DNA of 29,346 nt from a bacterium. GTDB lineage: Bacteria; Bacteroidota; Bacteroidia; Cytophagales; Thermonemataceae. Shown here piece by piece: positions 17,381 to 24,092 of this stretch. The first letter of the stretch is position 1. Each line of letters begins with the position of its first letter. The stretch covers positions 1 to 29,346 of the forward strand of contig JANYGM010000471.1 in NCBI GenBank assembly GCA_025362415.1, read 5' to 3'. A program made the position numbers and the translations under genes. A model generated the notes under the pieces. That model saw only the letters and a program-made list of their open reading frames with translations, was not told the origin of the DNA and ran no database searches.

Positions 17381-17569
17381 GAACTTGTTGGAAAATTTAA
17401 TTTGGTAAAATCCTTTTATTTTGTATTTTTATTTTGTGATGACTCTATTAGAATTGAATTGCCAAATAATATTCTGTTTAGTCAAATTTAGTCAATTCTT
17501 AACTCATTGAAAAACTTACATACATTCATAATTCATTGATTACCAACGTTTAAAATCCCCAACAAGTTC
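17381..17569. repeat. 189-bp MITE-like element with TTA flanks
   Basis: Perfect 11-bp terminal inverted repeats (GAACTTGTTGG at 17381-17391, its complement at 17559-17569) continue as weaker similarity for about 15 bp inward. The element is bordered on both sides by TTA (17378-17380 and 17570-17572), a plausible target-site duplication. It has no open frame. It fills most of the 227-bp gap between the STAS-like gene and surface-protein copy 2; without it the gap is about 40 bp, like the 48-bp gap before copy 1. Confidence 0.75.
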
Positions 17570-17581
17570 TTAGTTTTTGCA

Positions 17582-18064
17582 TTAATAACCAAACCAAACT
17601 AGGGCTTCTTCATCAGAATTTAAAACTTTTATGTTCATATTGCTGACGGATTTGGCTGCGCTCATCAAGTATTGTATGCCTAATTTTGCAGCTATGCTGC
17701 GTGAGGGCAAAATAGCTACTTGCAAATCTGCACTTACTTCTCTTTTGAGGCGTGGAAGCCATTTTATGACAAACCAAGCCCTAGATTCTATGCTTGCTCT
17801 GCCCATTGAACGTTGGTCTATGATAATATTTTTACTTTGTTTTTTGATTACTTCTTCCAAAAGAACTTCCCAACATTCTTTATAATCTTCCTTTGCAATG
17901 TCATTGATAAGTTTTATTGTCATAAGTTCATATTTTGGATTGTACGAAATTTGCACAAAACTACGCTCATAAATCATTTCTATAATATTTTCAGAATTAT
18001 TCTGACTATTATTTTTTTGGTAATTATTGAGGTGGTCATCTTCGTCGTCAAAATTATTGTTCAT
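17582..18064 (-). CDS. Small STAS/SpoIIAA-like protein (tentative)
   Basis: The 160-residue soluble protein has no signal peptide. The first 28 residues are low-complexity, rich in Asn, Asp and Gln. The rest alternates strands and helices: a strand with ISYNPKYELMTIKLI, helix KECWEVLLEEVIKKQ, strand KNIIIDQRS (about 78-86), helix-rich WFVIKWLPRLKRE, strand LQVAILPS, helix and final strand MNIKVLNSDEEALVWF. This order resembles STAS or SpoIIAA-like domains, which act in signalling, but I cannot confirm the family. It lies 64 bp after the muramidase gene and before the surface-protein genes. Its last 12 codons are duplicated at 15326-15365. Confidence 0.55.
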   Translation of the reverse strand: MNNNFDDEDDHLNNYQKNNSQNNSENIIEMIYERSFVQISYNPKYELMTIKLINDIAKEDYKECWEVLLEEVIKKQSKNIIIDQRSMGRASIESRAWFVIKWLPRLKREVSADLQVAILPSRSIAAKLGIQYLMSAAKSVSNMNIKVLNSDEEALVWFGY

Positions 18065-18128
18065 AAATTTATTTGTTTAAATCATTTTAATAAGCTATTC
18101 TGAATTTAAAAGCAATATACAAATGTTT

Positions 18129-19448
18129 TTAGTTTTTTGGATATAATAAATATTTTTTTCTAATAATTTTATATTTTTCCAAATCTTTTTCCCAACTTTT
18201 TTTGATTTCTTTTGCTGATTTCCCTGCTATTATCTGCAAACGCAAAGCATCAGAACCAGCTAATTTATCAAAAAAACTATTAAAAAACGTAGTTTGTTTT
18301 GTATCTTTTGCATTTCTTTTTTTGTAAAAATCTATCAAATAATCCAAATCAATGCCTTGCTGTTGGCTATCAATATTTATATTTCTCAAATCAATTCCAA
18401 AACATTCTTTATTTTCAAAAAGTGGTGTTTTTGCCATTCCTATTATGCTTTTTGGAACAAAAGAAAAATCTCCAAAAGCCTTATCAGGATAGCCAATTAG
18501 CTCAAAAGGAGTTTCTGTACCACGTCCCACACTCATTATTGTTCCTTCAAACAAACACAAACTAGCATATAATTTTACAGCTCTAAAACTCCTCAAATTA
18601 GGAGAAGGAGGCACTTTACTCATAAAAAATGGGATTTTGTCATCTTCTATTTTGTTGTTTTTATCTTTCATAAAACACTCAAAATCAGCATATTTAATCA
18701 CCGTTAAATCACATTGAATGCCGTTTTTGAGCCATTTTTCACCATTTATCATTTGAGCAAGTTCTCCCACAGTCAAGCCGTGCAAAATGGGGATTTCGTG
18801 CATTCCCACAAAAGAAGTCAATTTTTTGTCTAAAACACACCCATCAACTACCTCGTTAGGTACGTTATTAGGGTTTGGGCGGTCTAAAACCAACATTTTT
18901 TTCTGGTTTTCTGCGCAAGCCTCCATTACGTAGTGCATTGTACTTATATAGGTGTAGAAACGTGCGCCAACGTCTTGAATATCAAAAATAACCACATCAA
19001 TACCTTCTAATTGCTGTTTGGTAGGCTTTTTGTTGTTGCCGTAAAGCGAGATAATAGGCAAATTTGTTTTTGTATCTATGCCATTTTTTACTGCTTCTCC
19101 TGCGTCTGCTGTCCCTCTAAAACCGTGTTCTGGAGCAAAAATAGTCTTGATATTCACTTTTTTCTCCAACAAAAAATCCACCAAATGTTGTTCACTTTTA
19201 ATAAGTGAAGTATGATTGACGACAAGTGCGACACTTTTATCTTTCAAAAGTGGCATATAAAGCTCCAAACGCTCATTTCCTAGCTGAAAATTGCAGGGAA
19301 TTGTTGCTGTTTTAGTTTTTGTGATGCTATCTTTTTTAGTTTTTTCTGATGTTTTTGTTGTTGTAGTTTTGTTGTTATTATTGATATTTTTCTGACAACT
19401 TGCAGAGAAAAAAAATACAAAGAAAAGAAGTAGAAAAGGTTTTTTCAT
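18129..19448 (-). CDS. namZ: NamZ-type exo-beta-N-acetylmuramidase (DUF1343) lipoprotein
   Basis: The 439-residue protein has a lipobox FSASC with Cys18, then an Asn/Thr/Lys-rich linker (20-50) and a DUF1343 domain. Conserved motifs are VVNHTS (76-81), APEHGFRG with DAGE (105-118), DIQDVGARFYTYIST (156-170), LDRPNPNN, and GRGTETPFE near residue 307. NamZ enzymes remove terminal MurNAc from peptidoglycan fragments, feeding cell-wall recycling. The lipid anchor suggests action in the periplasm. It starts 11 bp after the second LRR gene, so it is probably in one operon with both LRR genes. The gene symbol is by family. Confidence 0.85.
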   Translation of the reverse strand: MKKPFLLLFFVFFFSASCQKNINNNNKTTTTKTSEKTKKDSITKTKTATIPCNFQLGNERLELYMPLLKDKSVALVVNHTSLIKSEQHLVDFLLEKKVNIKTIFAPEHGFRGTADAGEAVKNGIDTKTNLPIISLYGNNKKPTKQQLEGIDVVIFDIQDVGARFYTYISTMHYVMEACAENQKKMLVLDRPNPNNVPNEVVDGCVLDKKLTSFVGMHEIPILHGLTVGELAQMINGEKWLKNGIQCDLTVIKYADFECFMKDKNNKIEDDKIPFFMSKVPPSPNLRSFRAVKLYASLCLFEGTIMSVGRGTETPFELIGYPDKAFGDFSFVPKSIIGMAKTPLFENKECFGIDLRNINIDSQQQGIDLDYLIDFYKKRNAKDTKQTTFFNSFFDKLAGSDALRLQIIAGKSAKEIKKSWEKDLEKYKIIRKKYLLYPKN

Positions 19449-19459
19449 AGGATTGAATG

Positions 19460-20059
19460 TTAATAGCCTGTCAAACTAAAATATGGTTTTGCCCCACAAA
19501 ATTCTATAACAGGATTTATAGATTTTATCAAATTGATTTCTTTTGCAAATTTTTTGCGTTGTATGCTATCTATATGTAGTTTTTGTAGTTTTTTCATTCG
19601 TGCTAATTTTATTGGTAAAACTTCCAAAGGATTGTTATATAAATACAATACTTCTAGATTTTCTAGCTGTAAAATGCCATTTGGTATTTTTTTCATTAAG
19701 TTATCATTTAGTCTTAAATCTTTTAACTTAGTTAGCATTTTTATTGATTTAGGTATTCTAAGTAACTTATTAGAGCGTAAAACTAGTGCTATTATATCAA
19801 ATAAAGACCTTCCTAATTTACTATCTTCTAAGTCAGATATATTCAAGTCAGCCCATTCAGTCATTTCATCAGACATATTAAGCACTTCAATAACATTTGT
19901 ATTCAAAAATCTGTATAATTCATTATAATCATCTAATGAACACCCAAAATAAGCCTCAAACTCACTTTTATAATTTTGCGCAACTTGCAAACCCAACATT
20001 ATATTTTCAGAAATGCCACTTTTGAGAAGATTAAGCAAGTTTTCAAATTCTTTGGTCAT
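19460..20059 (-). CDS. Leucine-rich-repeat protein, short paralogue
   Basis: The 199-residue cytoplasmic protein shares its first 40 residues almost exactly with the next gene (MTKEFENLLNLLKS, then ENIMLGLQVAQNYKSEFEAYFGC). Residues about 41-85 are unlike the neighbour. Three to four leucine-rich repeats of about 23 residues follow (KLLRIPKSIKMLTKLKDLRL, NLMKKIPNGILQLENLEVLYL), then a cap. LRR proteins of this sort bind other proteins; the partner is unknown. It lies between the longer LRR gene (15 bp away) and namZ (11 bp away). Confidence 0.8.
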   Translation of the reverse strand: MTKEFENLLNLLKSGISENIMLGLQVAQNYKSEFEAYFGCSLDDYNELYRFLNTNVIEVLNMSDEMTEWADLNISDLEDSKLGRSLFDIIALVLRSNKLLRIPKSIKMLTKLKDLRLNDNLMKKIPNGILQLENLEVLYLYNNPLEVLPIKLARMKKLQKLHIDSIQRKKFAKEINLIKSINPVIEFCGAKPYFSLTGY

Positions 20060-20074
20060 AGTTTCTATTTTTTA

Positions 20075-20947
20075 TTAAAATGGTAATTCATCTTCAAGGA
20101 TTGATAATAAAGGGTTTATTTTTGTTATTTCTTCTATTTCCTTTGAAAAAATTTCTATTTGGTTTTTATCCAAATATAGCCAACGCAGTTTTTTTAGGTT
20201 TCCTATTTCTTTTGGAAGATTTTTCAGTGGATTTTCATATAAAAGTAATTCTTTTAATTTTTCAAATTTAGAACAATTTATTTTTAGGTTTTCTATTTTA
20301 TTTGTGCTCATATCCAAAAAAAACAAAGAACTAATATCTTCTATTTCATTAGGAAAAGCTATAAATTGGTTGTTGTGCAAATTTAATTTCTCTAGTTTTT
20401 GTAGTTTTTTGATTTGTGGAGGGAGTTTTTGTAATACATTTTTTTGCAAATTAAGATTTATTAAATTCTCCAAATTTCCAATTTCTTTGGGCAATTCTTC
20501 CAGTTTATTCTCCATTAAAGATAGAAATTCTAAATTTACCAAGTTTCCAATTTCTTTGGGTATTTTTTTTATGTGTGTATGACAAGCAGACAAATCTACC
20601 ATTTTTTTAAGGTTTCCAATTTCTTTGGGTAATTTTTCTAGTAAACCAAACGAAAAATTGCCTTCTATTGCATTTTGGAATACTCTTATTCCATTAGGGA
20701 TTTGTTTGATTTTTTTATCTGTTAGAAATATATCTGTTCTTTCGGACAACAAAAATACTGGATTTTGTTCCCAACCATTCTCATCTGCAAGAAAAATAGC
20801 ATACATATTCTCATATTCTTTCACCAAACAGCCAAAATAAGCCTCAAACTCACTTTTATAATTTTGTGCAAGTTGCAAACCCAACATTACATTTTCAGAA
20901 ATGCTACTTTTGAGAAGATTAAGCAAGTTTTCAAATTCCTTGGTCAT
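20075..20947 (-). CDS. Leucine-rich-repeat protein, long paralogue
   Basis: The 290-residue cytoplasmic protein has the shared 40-residue N-terminal helical module, a linker (41-80), and about eight 23-residue LRRs from residue 80 to 275. LPKEIGNL recurs as the repeat signature, with leucine scaffold positions as in LEELPKEIGNLENLINLNLQ. It ends with a short acidic tail. It has no signal peptide or transmembrane segment. It is the first gene of a tight minus-strand run with the short LRR paralogue and namZ. A protein-binding or sensing role is likely but no enzymatic domain is seen. Confidence 0.85.
   Translation of the reverse strand: MTKEFENLLNLLKSSISENVMLGLQLAQNYKSEFEAYFGCLVKEYENMYAIFLADENGWEQNPVFLLSERTDIFLTDKKIKQIPNGIRVFQNAIEGNFSFGLLEKLPKEIGNLKKMVDLSACHTHIKKIPKEIGNLVNLEFLSLMENKLEELPKEIGNLENLINLNLQKNVLQKLPPQIKKLQKLEKLNLHNNQFIAFPNEIEDISSLFFLDMSTNKIENLKINCSKFEKLKELLLYENPLKNLPKEIGNLKKLRWLYLDKNQIEIFSKEIEEITKINPLLSILEDELPF
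20478..20629. repeat. 69-bp coding repeats of the LRR array
   Basis: CCAATTTCTTTGGG recurs at 20478, 20547 and 20616, exactly 69 bp apart, encoding the PKEIG part of successive 23-residue LRRs. Other LRR units are more divergent. The near-identity suggests recent unit duplication inside the gene. Confidence 0.85.
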
Positions 20948-20957
20948 AGATTAATTG

Positions 20958-20981
20958 GTGGTTTGTGAGGACACAAACCAC
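20958..20981. promoter_or_regulatory. Leader hairpin just upstream of LRR gene
   Basis: A perfect 10-bp stem (20958-20967 with 20972-20981) with 4-nt loop lies 10 bp before the LRR start codon on the minus strand. On the plus strand it is followed by a T run, but no plus-strand gene precedes it. It may be a leader structure of the LRR transcript or a small dispersed palindrome. Confidence 0.5.
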
Positions 20982-21076
20982 GAGGTTTTTTTGTTTCTAA
21001 ATTTTGTTGTATTCTATGGCTGGATTTTATAAAATATATACAATCCTTTGATTATCAAAAGCTTGTATTCATTCAC

Positions 21077-21104
21077 AATTTATAATTAACAATTCCTAAT
21101 TTTA
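21077..21104. repeat. Heptameric AATTNNN tract (4 units)
   Basis: Units AATTTAT, AATTAAC, AATTCCT and AATTTTA, preceded by ATTCAC, run into the stop codon (21102-21104) of the minus-strand 309-residue gene. Confidence 0.55.
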
Positions 21105-22031
21105 TACCTTTTTAGGTTTTAGACGTTGATAGGCTTGCGCAATAAGTCCCAAAGAGAATTTCAAATCATTGATAGGAAAACTAGGTTTTGCGCTTATGGC
21201 TTCTTTTAGCTTAAAAACAAAATGATGTTTGGTAGGCTTGACTACATATTCTAAGGCTTTTTGTGGTGCTTGTGCTGATGTTGTTGCAGGTGCAGGCATA
21301 ACATCATAACTAGCAAGAGGCGCACTCAACACAAAATCATAACCAATTTTTTCTATTTTAGCAACTCTGTTGCCTGTTTTGGGCTTATATTTACTTTTTT
21401 CTGTGGTTTCTTTGTAACGTGAGACTTGCAATACAGAATTATCTGCAAACTTGGCAGAAATATCCATCAAATCAGTTCTAAGTACCTTTATTGTGCTTGT
21501 CCCTTTCGTCTTTGTGTCTTTAATAACACTTTGTGGCGTTTTTTCATTGACTTTGAGTGTGAGTAGTTGCCCTTTTTTCAAATCATCTTTCAATGTAGAA
21601 ATAAAAAGTATTACATCTCCAATACTTTTTTGCATATTGAGTGGGTCTGTACGCATTATATCTTCATTTTTAGTTGCATCTTCTCTAAACATATTAGCAA
21701 TATGTTCATTTGAACGTACATCTAAATCAGACTGTGCTTGCATTTGTTTGGCTTTACCTGGTGTAAATAATTTGGTAAAAAAACTAGGTGCAGGACTAAC
21801 AGGGAGCATTTTTGGCTGTGTTAGGGGATATTCATTTCTATACATACGGTACTCACCATACGCAGTAGAAAGCATAGGAAGTGTCGCAAAAAAAGCAAGC
21901 CATTCTTCCACAGGCAAACTGCCCTCCAAAATACCAATAAGTGCATTAGATTGCATTTTGGTTAGTTTTTGGAACTGACTATAAAGTTCTTCCAACCACA
22001 AATTTTCTTCTTCTGGAGTTTTCTGTTGCAT
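21102..22031 (-). CDS. Unrecognised 309-residue protein
   Basis: I do not recognise this protein. It has no signal peptide or membrane span. Residues 1-75 are helical with many aromatic residues (EEENLWLEELYSQFQKL, LPVEEWLAFFATLPML). A Pro-rich linker follows near 72-90, a charged middle to about 150, and then a mixed part with strands (LLTLKVNEKTPQ, YDFVLSAPLASYDVMPAP). The end is basic (KFSLGLIAQAYQRLKPKKV). It stands alone on the minus strand, with a candidate promoter 38 bp upstream and a heptad tract at the stop codon. Codon use and base content look like the neighbours', so it is a real gene of unknown role. Confidence 0.7.
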   Translation of the reverse strand: MQQKTPEEENLWLEELYSQFQKLTKMQSNALIGILEGSLPVEEWLAFFATLPMLSTAYGEYRMYRNEYPLTQPKMLPVSPAPSFFTKLFTPGKAKQMQAQSDLDVRSNEHIANMFREDATKNEDIMRTDPLNMQKSIGDVILFISTLKDDLKKGQLLTLKVNEKTPQSVIKDTKTKGTSTIKVLRTDLMDISAKFADNSVLQVSRYKETTEKSKYKPKTGNRVAKIEKIGYDFVLSAPLASYDVMPAPATTSAQAPQKALEYVVKPTKHHFVFKLKEAISAKPSFPINDLKFSLGLIAQAYQRLKPKKV

Positions 22032-22068
22032 TTTTTAGAGTTTTAGAGGTAAATAGTAAGCAATTTTA

Positions 22069-22076
22069 CAAATATA
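22069..22076 (-). promoter_or_regulatory. Candidate -7 element of the 309-residue gene
   Basis: CAAATATA on the plus strand reads TATATTTG on the minus strand, 38 bp before the start codon at 22031. It fits TAnnTTTG; the -33 box is not clear. Confidence 0.4.
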
Positions 22077-22091
22077 AACCAAAAATACACA

Positions 22092-22130
22092 AAAAATCCC
22101 ATAAAACAAACAGCATTTTATGGGATTTTT
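22092..22130 (-). terminator. Rho-independent terminator of phosphatase gene
   Basis: A perfect 15-bp stem (22092-22106 with 22116-22130) with T runs in both directions follows the histidine phosphatase gene on the minus strand. Confidence 0.75.
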
Positions 22131-22212
22131 GTGATTGATTATTTGGGGAGTTTTTCTACTAATGTAGTTACATCTTATCTAACATCAATCATCAAATTGT
22201 GTTTATTCACAA

Positions 22213-22818
22213 TTAAATATTTATTTTCTCATTAAAAACCTCAATAAAAAACTGGTTTCCTGTAAAACCAATCTTGTATAAACACAAATTGTCGTGTTCA
22301 AAAGTATCCATTTGCCACAAAGGATAGTTCAGTATTTGTGCCAAAAAAACCCTCATAGCACGTCCGTGCATACATATAAGGATATTTTTTTCATCATTGC
22401 GTTCTTTGATAAGTGCAATTACTTCTAGCTGTCTTTGTGCTACTTCTTGTGGTGTTTCTCCGCCTTCAATGCAAATATCAACTATGCCATTTTGCCACTG
22501 ATTTACGTAATGTAAATAGTCTTTATGAGAATCTGGGGTATTTTCTTTGCCCTCGTGTATGCCCCAACTAATCTCATCTAAACCATCAAAAATTTCAAAA
22601 TGTATGCCTAAATTGATAAATTCTTGTACAGATTGTTGTGTGCGCACAAGGCTAGAAATATAAATTCTATCAAAAGGAATATGTTTGTATTTTTCAAAAA
22701 AAGCGTGTGCCTGTAGCCTGCCTGTGTCGTTGAGGTCTGCATTTACGCCTCTTCCCTGCACCATTTGGCGCAAATTGTAGTCTGTTTGTCCGTGTCTGAC
22801 GAGATAAATATATTTCAT
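22213..22818 (-). CDS. Histidine phosphatase (phosphoglycerate mutase-like)
   Basis: The 201-residue cytoplasmic enzyme is of the histidine phosphatase superfamily, branch 1. The phosphohistidine site is RHGQT (8-12, His9), with Arg17 and the QGR loop (21-23) near it, Arg59 in SSLVRTQQS, Glu82 as likely proton donor, and the second catalytic His151 in CMHGRAMR. Length fits small phosphatases such as CobC/GpmB-like members; the substrate (sugar phosphate, nucleotide or alpha-ribazole phosphate) cannot be told. It is monocistronic with its own terminator; no cobalamin genes are nearby. Confidence 0.88.
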   Translation of the reverse strand: MKYIYLVRHGQTDYNLRQMVQGRGVNADLNDTGRLQAHAFFEKYKHIPFDRIYISSLVRTQQSVQEFINLGIHFEIFDGLDEISWGIHEGKENTPDSHKDYLHYVNQWQNGIVDICIEGGETPQEVAQRQLEVIALIKERNDEKNILICMHGRAMRVFLAQILNYPLWQMDTFEHDNLCLYKIGFTGNQFFIEVFNEKINI

Positions 22819-22828
22819 TCTTAATTGT

Positions 22829-22852
22829 AGCCCCTAAATCCCCAAAGGGGAC
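22829..22852. repeat. Dispersed GC-rich repeat, copy B
   Basis: A perfect 24-bp match to the reverse complement of copy A at 11113-11136 (core CCCCTAAATCCCC). It begins 11 bp upstream of the phosphatase start codon. Confidence 0.75.
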
Positions 22853-22925
22853 TTTAATACATTTTTTGAAGGTTTTTTAATAATATTTTAAATTGTAATA
22901 AATTGATTATCAATGTTTTATATTT

Positions 22926-22960
22926 AATTCATAATTCATAATTCACAATTCATAATTCAC
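22926..22960. repeat. Heptameric AATTCAT/AATTCAC array (5 units)
   Basis: Five contiguous 7-bp units (AATTCAT, AATTCAT, AATTCAC, AATTCAT, AATTCAC) lie in the divergent region between the phosphatase and galE genes. This is the cleanest of the heptad arrays in the window. Confidence 0.8.
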
Positions 22961-22966
22961 AATTAT

Positions 22967-22995
22967 ACAAATATAGCATTTTTTTTTATATTTGT
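22967..22995. promoter_or_regulatory. Divergent promoter palindrome
   Basis: ACAAATATA (22967-22975) is an exact inverted repeat of TATATTTGT (22987-22995). Each half contains a TATATTTG -7 candidate, one facing the phosphatase gene and one facing galE. The galE-facing one ends only 3 bp before its ATG at 22998, so transcripts from it would be nearly leaderless, or the true start is elsewhere. Confidence 0.4.
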
Positions 22996-22997
22996 GA

Positions 22998-24020
22998 ATG
23001 AATATTCTTATTACAGGTGGTTTGGGCTTTATTGGCTCACATACTGCAGTAGCACTCACAGAAGCAGGCTACAAACCTATTATTATTGATAATCTAAATA
23101 ATTCGGATATAAAAGTGTTGGATAAAATAGCTGAAATAATAGCTTTTAAGCCCGTTTTTTATCAAGGTGATTGTTTGGATAAAATTTTGATGCTACGCAT
23201 TTTTGATGAGCAAAAAATAGATGGTGTGATACATTTTGCTGCTTATAAAGCCGTTGGAGAATCAGTGCAGTTGCCTCTCAAATATTATCAAAATAACATA
23301 CAATCTTTGTGTATTTTACTTGAAGTAATGCAAGAAAAAGGAGTAAATAATCTTGTTTTTTCGTCTTCTTGTACTGTTTATGGACAACCTACAAGCCTTC
23401 CAGTGGACGAAAATGCACCTTCTTTGCCTGCAAATTCTCCGTATGGAAATACTAAGCAAATCTGTGAGGAGATTTTAAGAGATTTTTCAGCTGTAAACCC
23501 ATTCAAAACCATTGCTTTGCGCTATTTTAATCCTATTGGAGCGCACCCAAGTAGCCTTATTGGAGAACTTCCGTTGGGTATTCCTAATAATCTTGTGCCT
23601 TTTATTACGCAAACAATGGTGAAAATCAGAGAGAAACTACTCGTTTTTGGAGATGATTATCCCACGCCTGACGGCACTTGCATACGTGATTATATACACG
23701 TTTGCGACCTTGCGGAGGCACACGTAGCAGCACTCTTTTATCTTCAAAAACACGAAAACACTTCTCTTTTTGACACTTTTAATATTGGAACAGGCAACGG
23801 AAACAGCGTTTTAGAAATTATCAAAACATTAGAGGAAATAGCAAATCAAAAAATTGATTATCAAGTAGTTAGTCGTAGAAGTGGAGATATTACGGCAGTT
23901 TATGCCGCTACTGAAAAAGCCTCAAAAATCCTTCATTGGAACGCAAAACGCACACTAAAACAAGCACTTACAGATGCCTATAATTGGCAAAAAACAGCCC
24001 CCAGCCCCAAAGGGGAGTAA
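22998..24020 (+). CDS. galE: UDP-glucose 4-epimerase
   Basis: The 340-residue enzyme interconverts UDP-glucose and UDP-galactose with bound NAD. It is an extended short-chain dehydrogenase: NAD-binding GGLGFIGSH (7-15), DNLNNS (31-36), HFAAYKAVGES (79-89), catalytic Ser124 in SSSCTVYG, and Tyr149/Lys153 in YGNTK, numbers identical to the E. coli enzyme. RYFNPIGAHPSS and RDYIHVCDLAEAH are typical GalE segments. The last residues (APSPKGE) are encoded by a dispersed GC-rich repeat running over the stop codon, so the natural C-terminus was probably replaced. It is followed by rmlA 72 bp downstream; both supply nucleotide sugars. Confidence 0.92.
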   Translation: MNILITGGLGFIGSHTAVALTEAGYKPIIIDNLNNSDIKVLDKIAEIIAFKPVFYQGDCLDKILMLRIFDEQKIDGVIHFAAYKAVGESVQLPLKYYQNNIQSLCILLEVMQEKGVNNLVFSSSCTVYGQPTSLPVDENAPSLPANSPYGNTKQICEEILRDFSAVNPFKTIALRYFNPIGAHPSSLIGELPLGIPNNLVPFITQTMVKIREKLLVFGDDYPTPDGTCIRDYIHVCDLAEAHVAALFYLQKHENTSLFDTFNIGTGNGNSVLEIIKTLEEIANQKIDYQVVSRRSGDITAVYAATEKASKILHWNAKRTLKQALTDAYNWQKTAPSPKGE

Positions 24021-24065
24021 TACAAGTACGAGAAACTGCATTAAAGCCCCTTTGGATTTAGGGAC
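23997..24065. repeat. Dispersed GC-rich repeat, copy C (degenerate)
   Basis: AGCCCCAAAGGGGA and the later AGCCCCTTTGGATTTAGGGA are variants of copies A and B. AATACAAGTACGAGA between them resembles the flank of copy A. It covers the last codons and stop of galE and the spacer before rmlA. Confidence 0.6.
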
Positions 24066-24092
24066 AATATATCAAACAAATTAAACCAAAAA

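Noticed and set aside
17582..18064. Immunity or anti-sigma factor role for the STAS-like protein
   Set aside because: No partner kinase, phosphatase or sigma factor lies nearby, and the fold itself is only tentative.
20190..20640. Regularly spaced repeats that look like a CRISPR array
   Set aside because: The 69-bp period is that of 23-residue LRR codons inside an open reading frame, and the units diverge as protein repeats do.
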